DNA of 64,000 nt, taken from JAJTGZ01 sp964403525. Lineage in GTDB: Bacteria > Planctomycetota > Phycisphaerae > Phycisphaerales > UBA1924. The notes under the pieces are model-generated. The model did not search any database and was not told the DNA's origin. It worked only from the letters and a program-made list of their open reading frames with translations. A program made the position numbers and the translations under genes. The stretch is taken from the NCBI GenBank assembly GCA_964403525.1, contig CAYOGE010000002.1, positions 124,001-188,000 on the forward strand, in the 5' to 3' direction. This document shows, piece by piece, positions 51,093 to 58,549 of the stretch (position 1 is the first letter of the stretch; each line of letters opens with the position of its first letter).

Positions 51093-52841
51093 TCAAGGCT
51101 TCGGCGCAGCGTCGCGCGGCGAGCCGCCGGCCCACTCGACGACAACCCTCGCTCGCTGGCCGCCGCCGGCACCGCGCTCCTGCCAGGATTCAAACCTCAC
51201 CTCGCCGATCGACCCGGCACCGGCAAGACCGGCGGCAAAGGCCATCGGGCCCGGCAGCGCCTGCAGCACCCGCGGCGGACGGACCACCGCACGCCAGAGC
51301 CACTCGCGCCCGCCGTCGGCGCGGCTCGCCAGGCAGCCCTTCAGGGCCGCCTGCTTCGCCGCAAGATCGTCGGGCTCCTGCGTCGGCTCCAGCCCCCACA
51401 TCATCCAACGCGCTCCGTGCTCTGCGGCCGCTTCTCCAGCGGGGGCGCACTGAAACCACGCGACCGAAGCCGGCATGGGCAACGCCTCACCCTGGCCGGC
51501 CGGCGCAAGGTCGGCCGCGGGTGGGATGTGAACCGGCAGCACCCGCAGCGCCAGGGCATCCGCGGCGGAGAACGGGCTCGCGGCACGGGCGGGCTCACCC
51601 ACCGGTCGCCTGTTGCCCGGTTGTTCAACGCTCGTTGCCAGTTCTTTCAACCACTCCCCGCGCTCAACAAACGCCGCCATGGCTTCTCCAGCGGCGTCCA
51701 TCCGCTCCGTGCCCGCGCCGCCGGATGCACGCACACCGCACCACACCGACGTCCGATCGGCACCGCTTGTTCCCACGAAGAGCCCGACCCCCTCCAGCCG
51801 CTCCTCCTTCTGCAGCAGCGGCTGCCCCACTACGCGCAGCATCTGCTCGACTTCCGGCGTCCCGCCGCCGACAACCATTACCGCCGCCCCGGGCGCCCAG
51901 GAGTCAAACCACGCCGAGCCTTCTCCGGGCAGGCCGGACGGCGCACCGCCGTTGTCGCGGTCCGGCGCGATCAGTTCAGCATCGAACGACCACGCACGCG
52001 CGGCGATCCCGCACGCCACTACCGATGCCCGCTCCCACGACTTGCCCGCGCCGCCCGGCCCAGCCGCCTTCTCATCGGCCGAGAGCACGAGCACATCAGC
52101 CGCCCGGGCCTGGGCCGCCGAAAACGCCTTTGTTGATGAAAGCGTCGATTCGCCGGCGGGGCGCGCAACCGCCGCAGCCCCCGGCCTTGCTGCTTCGACA
52201 GAAGCCACGATCGAAGCGAGAAACGCACGGTCTTCGGTGGGCGTCAAGGCCAGCACTTCGTCGCTGCCCTCGGCGTCAGAGAGCGTGCGGCACACGAGGG
52301 CGAAGCGTCCATCCTCAACCGAGAGCACCGGTTGGCCGGCGATCACCTCGTGCGGAACGGCCTTCAGCCGCTCGCGCACGCGCACCGCCACCTCCCGCTT
52401 GACGACGGCGAGAACCGCCCAGCTTGCATCGACCGACGCGCGAACATCCTTGATGCCGCCCCCAGTGCCCGCACCAACCCCCGCGGCGACGCTCACGTTC
52501 GCGTCGGCAACCACCAGCGCCAGCCCCCCACTGGTGAGCGCTGCGAATGCCTCGCCCGGCTCGTAGCCCAACCGCCTCGAGAGCATCGACCAGCTTTTGA
52601 GCGTGTCGCCCCCGATGCCGTTCGCCACCGGGCCAAGACGCTTCCACGGACCCTGCAGCCCGCTGAGCACCTCGCCCGGCCGCGCCGAAACAACGACCAG
52701 CCGCGTCGAGAGCGGCAGGTTGCCGATCACGGGGGTGAGCGCATCACGGGCAGACAACTGCGCACGCAACGCGCTGCCCGAGCAAGCCACCGCGAGCACC
52801 ACCGTTGCTACCCCGCGCAGGCGGGCTGGAACCTTGCTCAT
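51093..52841 (-). CDS. Exported hypothetical protein in the sigma-factor operon
   Basis: The 582-residue protein has a signal peptide (about 1-27, TVVLAVACSGSALRAQ) and then a long region of alternating strands and helices with no recognised family, for example LSTRLVVVSARPGEVLSGL, SAWFDSWAPGAAVMVVGGG and LRVLPVHIPPAADLAP. No further membrane helix is evident, so it is likely periplasmic or secreted. ATG 52841 gives a standard signal peptide; ATG 52874 would overlap the upstream stop (ATGA) and adds 11 residues. It is the third gene after an ECF sigma factor and may be its cargo or sensor. Confidence 0.68.
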   Translation of the reverse strand: MSKVPARLRGVATVVLAVACSGSALRAQLSARDALTPVIGNLPLSTRLVVVSARPGEVLSGLQGPWKRLGPVANGIGGDTLKSWSMLSRRLGYEPGEAFAALTSGGLALVVADANVSVAAGVGAGTGGGIKDVRASVDASWAVLAVVKREVAVRVRERLKAVPHEVIAGQPVLSVEDGRFALVCRTLSDAEGSDEVLALTPTEDRAFLASIVASVEAARPGAAAVARPAGESTLSSTKAFSAAQARAADVLVLSADEKAAGPGGAGKSWERASVVACGIAARAWSFDAELIAPDRDNGGAPSGLPGEGSAWFDSWAPGAAVMVVGGGTPEVEQMLRVVGQPLLQKEERLEGVGLFVGTSGADRTSVWCGVRASGGAGTERMDAAGEAMAAFVERGEWLKELATSVEQPGNRRPVGEPARAASPFSAADALALRVLPVHIPPAADLAPAGQGEALPMPASVAWFQCAPAGEAAAEHGARWMMWGLEPTQEPDDLAAKQAALKGCLASRADGGREWLWRAVVRPPRVLQALPGPMAFAAGLAGAGSIGEVRFESWQERGAGGGQRARVVVEWAGGSPRDAAPKP

Positions 52842-52870
52842 TGTTCTCTCGCGAGAGACAACCCCTGGAC

Positions 52871-53554
52871 TCACTGAGGTCCGCCGTCGCTCAGCGGTGC
52901 CCCGCCGATCGCGCGGCCCAGCCGATCGGCGAACGTCTCGCTGCCGATCCCGGCGTTCAGACCGGTGGCGCCAGAACCGCCAGCGACCGGGCGGAACGCC
53001 GCCGCAGCGACGCGCTCCGCTCGCCCGAGCATCCGCTGGCCGCTCGCCAGCATGCGCTGTGCGATGTTCCGCTCGCTCTCAGAAGGCTCGAGGGTCGGCG
53101 GCAACTGCAGAAGCTCGCTCATCGGCACGATCACGTTCGTCGCGATCGCCCGCACAACCTTTGTGTCCTCGGCGTCGGTACGGGCCTGGCCGTTCAGCGC
53201 GAAGCGCGTCAAACGCTCCTGCGCCTGGCGCAGCGTCAAACCGCTCGCCCGCACGTCCGCCACAGCACTCCCCACCACGCCCGCCACCGGCCTTGGTTCA
53301 GCAAAGCCCGGTGCGATCTGGTGCCACTGCAGGGCGATCAGCCCGCAGCACACAGCCAGCCCGACCGAAAAGCCCATCGCCGCCAGCCTGCCCAGGCGCC
53401 GCAGACGCAGCGTGCGAGTATCCGCGAAGGGCCGGCCAGACTCAAGGCGCGAGATGATCCCGGCCGTCAGGTCCGGAGCGCGAGCCGCATCACCGCGCAT
53501 CGCGTGGAGCCGCTGCTCAACCGCCCGCGAGCCGTTGTGGTCGTTGATGTTCAT
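52871..53554 (-). CDS. Single-pass membrane protein after an ECF sigma factor (anti-sigma candidate)
   Basis: The 227-residue protein has a cytoplasmic N-terminus of about 55 residues (with LTAGIISRLESG), one membrane helix at about 58-77 (AAMGFSVGLAVCCGLIALQW) and a C-terminal extracytoplasmic part of about 150 residues. Its ATG overlaps the sigma-factor stop codon (TGATG), the position usually taken by an anti-sigma factor, and the topology fits. It lacks the HxxxCxxC zinc motif of ZAS anti-sigma factors, so the role is inferred from position and topology only. Confidence 0.68.
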   Translation of the reverse strand: MNINDHNGSRAVEQRLHAMRGDAARAPDLTAGIISRLESGRPFADTRTLRLRRLGRLAAMGFSVGLAVCCGLIALQWHQIAPGFAEPRPVAGVVGSAVADVRASGLTLRQAQERLTRFALNGQARTDAEDTKVVRAIATNVIVPMSELLQLPPTLEPSESERNIAQRMLASGQRMLGRAERVAAAAFRPVAGGSGATGLNAGIGSETFADRLGRAIGGAPLSDGGPQ

Positions 53555-54153
53555 CACGCGGGAACCTCCCGCGTCCGCACCCCGCGCACCCAGGCCGCGA
53601 CCGCCGGCTGATCCTCAAGCGCCGCCCGAAGACGTGCACGCGCCCGGTGCAGGTGGCTCTTGACGGTGCCCACCGGCAGTTCAAGATGGTCGCCGATCTG
53701 CTCCACCGACCACTCTAACTGGTAGAAGAGCACAACGGCCTCGCGCTGGTCCTCGCTCAGGCACCCAAGCGCCGACTGGAGTTCGCCCGAGGCGGCGAAG
53801 TGATCGCCCGGCTCATCGGGCACACCGCCGGCGAACGAGCGGCGGTCAGCGGCGGCGCCCATCGCCTCGGTGTCGTAGCTTGGCGCAAGACGCTGGCGGG
53901 CGTTGACGTACAGACGCTTGGCGATCGTGAACAGCCAGGTGCTGAAACGGAATCGCTCGTCGTAGCGGTGAAGGTTGCTCAGCGCTCTGACAAACGCCTC
54001 TTGCACGACGTCCTCCGCCACGTCAGGGCGACCAGACAGCCGGAGCATGTAGCCGTAGAGCGAACCTTGGTGCGCACGCACCAGTTCCTCCGCGGCGGCG
54101 CGCTCGCCGTCAAGGACCCGCCGGATCAGCTTTCGCTCGGCTTTGGAGGTCAT
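53554..54153 (-). CDS. ECF-type RNA polymerase sigma factor
   Basis: The 199-residue protein has sigma region 2 (VRAHQGSLYGYMLRLSG, PDVAEDVVQEAFVRALSNLH, FSTWLFTIAKRLYVNARQR) and region 4 (LSEDQREAVVLFYQLEWSVE, LPVGTVKSHLHRARARLRAAL). There is no region 3, so it is an extracytoplasmic-function sigma factor. The ATG at 54153 lies 8 nt after TACACT on the minus strand, a possible own promoter. It heads a three-gene operon with a membrane protein and an exported protein. Its regulon is not visible here. Confidence 0.92.
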   Translation of the reverse strand: MTSKAERKLIRRVLDGERAAAEELVRAHQGSLYGYMLRLSGRPDVAEDVVQEAFVRALSNLHRYDERFRFSTWLFTIAKRLYVNARQRLAPSYDTEAMGAAADRRSFAGGVPDEPGDHFAASGELQSALGCLSEDQREAVVLFYQLEWSVEQIGDHLELPVGTVKSHLHRARARLRAALEDQPAVAAWVRGVRTREVPA

Positions 54154-54242
54154 GCCGTGTAAGTGTACGGGTAAAACCAAACAGCGTTGCGAAAACCGGG
54201 CGGATCGCCAACTTCACCTGTTTAGGTGGTCTTCGCCGCGGG

Positions 54243-54282
54243 GCCAAAGCAAACGGCGGACCTCGTTCGCTGAGGTCCGCCG
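54243..54282 (-). terminator. Terminator of the B12-binding-fold gene
   Basis: A perfect 11-bp stem (CGGCGGACCTC / GAGGTCCGCCG) with a 7-nt loop at 54254-54282. On the minus strand it is followed by TTTGCTTTGG. It lies 75 nt after the stop codon of the gene ending at 54358. Confidence 0.75.
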
Positions 54283-54357
54283 CAGGAGAATTGCTTGAGT
54301 ATCGGGTCAAAGGGCCTGCAGACGAGCACGTTGCGTCGCCCCGGCGTTACCCGCTCG

Positions 54358-55062
54358 TCAGGCCGCACGCCGGCGGATGCGCTTGCCGCCGACCGTGCGC
54401 TGGTCGGACGTTGCGCGGCGTTCGGGCTCGGCGACGAGCACCTCGACCATCTCAAGGGGCGTGCTGGCCCAGAGGTCAGCGCCGATCTCTTCGGCCAGAC
54501 CCTCAGCCCGGTTAAAGATGCCGGCGCCAACGGCAAACTGCACATCGGGGCACGCGCCCACCTCGCGGATCGTGTCGATCAGCGTGCGGATGCCGGGGAG
54601 GTCCGAAGGACCGCTGGCGAACATCATCACGACGTCGGGCTTGTGGTTGTTCACCTGGTTGAGGATCTCGTCGGCCGCGATGCCGCCGCCGGCGAAGGTG
54701 ACCTCAAAGCCCTGCGATTCAAGCATGTCCACGGCCATCTGTGCGCCCATCTCGTCCCCCTCGGTCGGGCCGCAGAACGCCATGATCTTCCTGCCGATCT
54801 GGGCCGAACGCTCAAGACGGGCGGAGTTCTGGTCAACCAGCACGCGGAGCAGGCGGGTCGCGGTGTGGTGAGCGAGGGTGGCGAGCTGGTCCTCGCGATG
54901 GAGGCGGTCGATCAGTTCGTACGTCGGCCAGAAGAGATCGGCGACCAGACGCTGGGCGGTCCACCCGGCGGCGGTCAGCTCCTCGATGATCGCGCGGGCG
55001 CGAGGCCGGTTGCCCGTGGTAAGGGTGTCGAAGAAACGCTCGATGGTCTGCTGGCTGTGCAC
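54358..55062 (-). CDS. B12-binding-fold protein lacking the axial His
   Basis: The 234-residue protein has an N-terminal helical cap (about 5-85, FWPTYELIDRLHREDQLATL) and a C-terminal Rossmann-like cobalamin-binding domain (about 92-205, with AVDMLESQGFEVTFAGGGI). This is the layout of MtrA, MetH-cap and CarH-type proteins. The usual cobalt-binding motif DxHxxG reads EGDEMG at 101-106: the lower-ligand His is replaced by Asp103. It may therefore bind cobalamin base-off without His, bind another ligand, or have lost binding. No corrinoid methyltransferase or HTH domain is attached. A role as a light or redox sensor is possible but not shown. Confidence 0.78.
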   Translation of the reverse strand: MHSQQTIERFFDTLTTGNRPRARAIIEELTAAGWTAQRLVADLFWPTYELIDRLHREDQLATLAHHTATRLLRVLVDQNSARLERSAQIGRKIMAFCGPTEGDEMGAQMAVDMLESQGFEVTFAGGGIAADEILNQVNNHKPDVVMMFASGPSDLPGIRTLIDTIREVGACPDVQFAVGAGIFNRAEGLAEEIGADLWASTPLEMVEVLVAEPERRATSDQRTVGGKRIRRRAA

Positions 55063-55313
55063 TGGAACGCTCCACTATTGCCCGAGGTTTGTTGCGGGCG
55101 GGTGGTCTTGGCTTGCGGCGTTCCACGCCTCTCAGGCCGGGCTTTGTAAACGCGTCAGCGATTCCACGCCGACGGATCCATGGCTCTGATTTCGGGGGCC
55201 GACTCGCATCTTCGCGATTTGGAGAGGGTGCGCAAGCGACAGCGCAAGAAACGAGCGCAGCAACGGCGCGATTTGCGCGGAATAACCGAACACGATCCGA
55301 GTAGAATGGCCGT

Positions 55314-56843
55314 ATGAAGCGATTCTCGAGCCTCGCCATCTCGTTCGGCCTCCTCCTGTACCCATTGGCAAACGCGCAGCCGCCCGCCGCGCCCGCCGCC
55401 GGCGTGAAGGAACCGCCCGCGCCCGCGACCTCCGAGCGCTGGTACGTGCTGACGATGCAGGGCCAGCGCGCTGGCTACCTGAAATCGGTCGAGACGACAA
55501 CGAACGGTCGCGTGACGTCGGCGAGCGACATGCACCTTGAGATCAAGCGCGGCGCAATCGCGATCAAGGTGCTCATGCAGACGGAGTTTGTTGAGACGAC
55601 CGAAGGCAAGCCGGTGTCGATGTCGAGCAGCCAGGTGCTCGGCGCGATGGCCACAAAGTCGACGACGACTTTTTCTGACGATGGAATGGTGACGACGACG
55701 ACCGTGGGCGACCAGACAACAACCAAGACCAGCCCGCCGCCGCAGGGCGCGTGGCTCACCCCGGCCGCCGGAGAGCGATACGTCAAGAGCGAGCTGGCCA
55801 AGGGCGCGAAGGAGATCACGCTCAAGACCATCGACCCCACCGTCGGCGAGGGGCTCATCACCGTCACCCGCCGGATCGTCGAGAGCGACGGGACCGTTGA
55901 CGTCTTCGGAAAGACCGTGCCCGCCGTGAAGTGGGAGAGCACCGTTGACAAGTACCCCGGCGTGAAGCAGACCGAGTACGTCGATCCGGCCGGTGATGTG
56001 CTCAAGTCGGTGACGAACCTGGGCGGCATCGTCCTGGAGCAACTCGCGGCCGACAAGGACCTGGCGATGAGCAAGCTCGATGCCCCTGAACTGCTCGAGA
56101 GCACGACGGTAAAGCCCGACAAGCCGCTGACCAACCCGCGCCACCTCACAACGGCAACCTACCGCGTCAGCGTTGAGAAGGAAGAGATGCCCGACCTCCC
56201 GACCGTCGCCGGGCAGAGATTCACCCGCGAGTCGCCGACCGCCGGCACGGTCGAGCAGGAAGCCAAGGGGATCGAACCCGTCGCTCCCGGTGACCTGGCG
56301 GCGGTCAAGGCCAGGCACCTTGAGCCCTCATCAACGCTGAAGTCCGACGACCCCGCGATCGTTGCGCTGGTAAAGAAGGCCCGCGTCGAGGGACTGCGCA
56401 GCGCTGACGCTGCCGAGAAGCTCCGCGCGTTCGTTCACTCCTTTATCAACACCAAGGACATGTCGGTCGGCTTCGCCACCGCGTCGGAGGTTGCACGAAC
56501 GCGCACGGGCGACTGCACAGAGCACGCCGTGCTCCTGGCGGCACTGCTGCGAGCCGACGGGATCGCCTCTCGGTGCGCTTCGGGGCTCGTCTACGTCGAG
56601 CAGTTCGGCAAGCAGCAGGGGATCTTCGGCTACCACATGTGGACGCAGGCCCTGGTCGAGCAGCCAGACGGTGCCTGGGCTTGGGTGAACGTCGACGCGA
56701 CGCTGCCGCAGGGCGTGCCGTACGACGCGGCCCACATCCTGCTCTCCGTGAGCGGGTTGGGAGAGGGCGAGATGCAGAACTTCCTCGTCACGACCGCGCC
56801 GCTGATCGGTCGACTGAAGATCGGCGTCGTCCGGGCCGAGTGA
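55314..56843 (+). CDS. Secreted transglutaminase-like protein
   Basis: The 509-residue protein has a signal peptide (1-22, ending ANAQ), a beta-rich N-terminal part (about 40-330) and a transglutaminase-like domain (about 360-480). The catalytic triad is visible: Cys401 in RTGDCTEHAVLLAALLRADG, His441 in GYHMWTQ and Asp461 in VNVDAT. Bacterial members act as proteases, ligases or amidases on the envelope. ATG 55314 lies 6 nt after TAGAAT with no ribosome binding site, suggesting a leaderless transcript. It is upstream of holB but probably separate from it. Confidence 0.86.
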   Translation: MKRFSSLAISFGLLLYPLANAQPPAAPAAGVKEPPAPATSERWYVLTMQGQRAGYLKSVETTTNGRVTSASDMHLEIKRGAIAIKVLMQTEFVETTEGKPVSMSSSQVLGAMATKSTTTFSDDGMVTTTTVGDQTTTKTSPPPQGAWLTPAAGERYVKSELAKGAKEITLKTIDPTVGEGLITVTRRIVESDGTVDVFGKTVPAVKWESTVDKYPGVKQTEYVDPAGDVLKSVTNLGGIVLEQLAADKDLAMSKLDAPELLESTTVKPDKPLTNPRHLTTATYRVSVEKEEMPDLPTVAGQRFTRESPTAGTVEQEAKGIEPVAPGDLAAVKARHLEPSSTLKSDDPAIVALVKKARVEGLRSADAAEKLRAFVHSFINTKDMSVGFATASEVARTRTGDCTEHAVLLAALLRADGIASRCASGLVYVEQFGKQQGIFGYHMWTQALVEQPDGAWAWVNVDATLPQGVPYDAAHILLSVSGLGEGEMQNFLVTTAPLIGRLKIGVVRAE

Positions 56844-56889
56844 CCCGTCCGCAGACGCCGGCGTGCCCGGCTTCGACTAGCGTTGCACC

Positions 56890-58044
56890 ATGGCGAAGAA
56901 GGTCTCAGCAAAGCGTGCGGCGGCGGCGGGTCGTGCCGAAACGGCACCCCGCAAGACGCCCCAGCGCCCCGTCTCGCTCGACGTGGTCATCGGGCAGAAG
57001 CGCGCGGTTGACGTGCTGCGCAGCGCCCTCAGCGGCCAGCGCATCCATCACGCGTGGATCTTCACCGGCCCGCCGGGCGTCGGCAAGTTCACCGCCGCGT
57101 GCGGCTTCGCCGCCGAGCTGCTGGCCGACCGGGGCGAGAACTGGCAGGTCACGACCGAGCAGCTCAAGAGCGGGGCGCACCCCGACCTGCACGTGATCGT
57201 CAAGGAGATGGCCGAGCAGAGCCGCAAGGACACCGTCCGCAAGAGCAAGCAGACGGGGATCGCCAAGGAGGTGGCCGACGAGTTCCTCATCGAGCCCGCG
57301 GCCCGTTCGCGCGTCGTTGAGAGCGACTCGCCCGCCGCAAAGGTCTTCATCGTTGACGAGGCCGAGCTGCTGAACCACTTCTCCCAGAACGCGGTGTTGA
57401 AGCTGCTCGAAGAGCCCCCCGCGGGAACGGTGATCATCCTCGTGACGACCGACGAGCACCGCCTGCTCGCGACCGTGCGCAGCCGCTGCCAGCGCGTGGC
57501 GTTCTCGCCGCTGGACTCAACCGCCCTGCAGGTCTGGCTCGCTTCGAGCGGGCTGGAGCTCGACGGGCCCGAGCGTGACTGGCTGCTCGCCTACGCCGGC
57601 GGAGCGCCGGGACAGATCGTGTCGGCGCAGAAGGCGGGTCTCTACACCTGGCACACGAAGCTCGACAAGATGCTGACCGCACTGGGCGCCGGCCAGGCCG
57701 ACGGCTGCACGGGGCTCGGCCCGGCCATGGCCGCGCTGGTCGAAGAGCGCGCAAAGGCCGTGCAGGAAGAGAACGAGAAGGCGAGCAAAGAGACCGCCAA
57801 CAGGCAGTGGTGCCGGCGCATGCTCGCGTTCGTCGCCGAGCGCCTCCGCCGCCAGATGATCGGCGCTGCACGGGGCGGCCCGGCGCAGAGCTCAAGGGCC
57901 GCGGCGCTGGCGGCGGCGCTCGACGCGGTGTCCGTCGCCGAGCGCCAACTCGACAGCAACGTCCGCTACGACAACGTGCTGGACAACCTCGTAGCCCAGA
58001 TCGCTTCCGGCCGCGCCGGGCTCGCGCTCATGCCCGCGCGCTGA
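56890..58044 (+). CDS. holB: DNA polymerase III delta-prime subunit
   Basis: The 384-residue protein has a basic Ala/Lys-rich N-terminal tail (1-25), Walker A GPPGVGKF (about 59-66), VFIVDEAELLNHFSQNAVLK for Walker B, and the SRC motif (RSRCQRVAFSPL). It is the clamp-loader delta-prime type rather than DnaX: it is short and lacks the tau extension and a clear zinc module. It has an insertion with SRKDTVRKSKQT (about residues 113-125). ATG 56890 is 6 nt after TAGCGT. The 3' end overlaps fliS, which is convergent, by 17 nt. Confidence 0.85.
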   Translation: MAKKVSAKRAAAAGRAETAPRKTPQRPVSLDVVIGQKRAVDVLRSALSGQRIHHAWIFTGPPGVGKFTAACGFAAELLADRGENWQVTTEQLKSGAHPDLHVIVKEMAEQSRKDTVRKSKQTGIAKEVADEFLIEPAARSRVVESDSPAAKVFIVDEAELLNHFSQNAVLKLLEEPPAGTVIILVTTDEHRLLATVRSRCQRVAFSPLDSTALQVWLASSGLELDGPERDWLLAYAGGAPGQIVSAQKAGLYTWHTKLDKMLTALGAGQADGCTGLGPAMAALVEERAKAVQEENEKASKETANRQWCRRMLAFVAERLRRQMIGAARGGPAQSSRAAALAAALDAVSVAERQLDSNVRYDNVLDNLVAQIASGRAGLALMPAR

Positions 58045-58507
58045 AGCCGGCCGTCGCACGCTCTGTCGCGTCGAGGTTTGTTGACGTTGTGTCCGCGAGC
58101 GTGCGCTGCTGCTCCGCGGAGACCGTCGAGATCAGCATCGCCCACGTCTCACGCTCGTAGCCCAGCAGCCCGATGACCTCGTCGGCCGCGGCGATGTCCT
58201 TGCTGTGGCTGGCCGTCACCAAGCGCGAGATCATGTACGTGTAGAGCGCCCGCAGCTGCTCGATGACCGTGTTGTCGGCGCCCGGGGTCGGGTCGGCCTT
58301 CATCGTGGTGATGAGCTCAACGATGATCGCCCGCGTGCGGGTGAACCCGTTGAACGCCTGCTCGTAGTTCTTCGCGGCCAGGCCGTCGCGCCCCTGCGTC
58401 GCGAACCGCACCGCGCCGTCGAGCAGCATCAGGCGCAGCTCTTCGCGGCTGGCCGTCATGACCTTGGTGGCCAGGTACTGGTTGGCTTGGTGGTGTGGCG
58501 TTGGCAT
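58028..58507 (-). CDS. fliS: Flagellar export chaperone FliS
   Basis: The 159-residue protein matches FliS: QANQYLATKVMTASREELRL, MLLDGAVRFATQGRDGL, EQAFNGFTRTRAIIVELITTM and LRALYTYMISRLVTASHSKD. It binds the flagellin C-terminus and keeps it unpolymerised before export. It follows fliD by 42 nt on the same strand. The C-terminal 17 nt of the gene overlap the end of holB. Confidence 0.92.
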   Translation of the reverse strand: MPTPHHQANQYLATKVMTASREELRLMLLDGAVRFATQGRDGLAAKNYEQAFNGFTRTRAIIVELITTMKADPTPGADNTVIEQLRALYTYMISRLVTASHSKDIAAADEVIGLLGYERETWAMLISTVSAEQQRTLADTTSTNLDATERATAGFSARA

Positions 58508-58549
58508 CGCGTGGATGATCGGACCTTTGCGGGCGCGGCTTCAGTCCGC

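Noticed and set aside
55155..56318. 387-codon frame antisense to the transglutaminase gene
   Set aside because: Repetitive Arg/Leu/Gly translation, while the plus strand encodes a signal peptide and a Cys-His-Asp triad.
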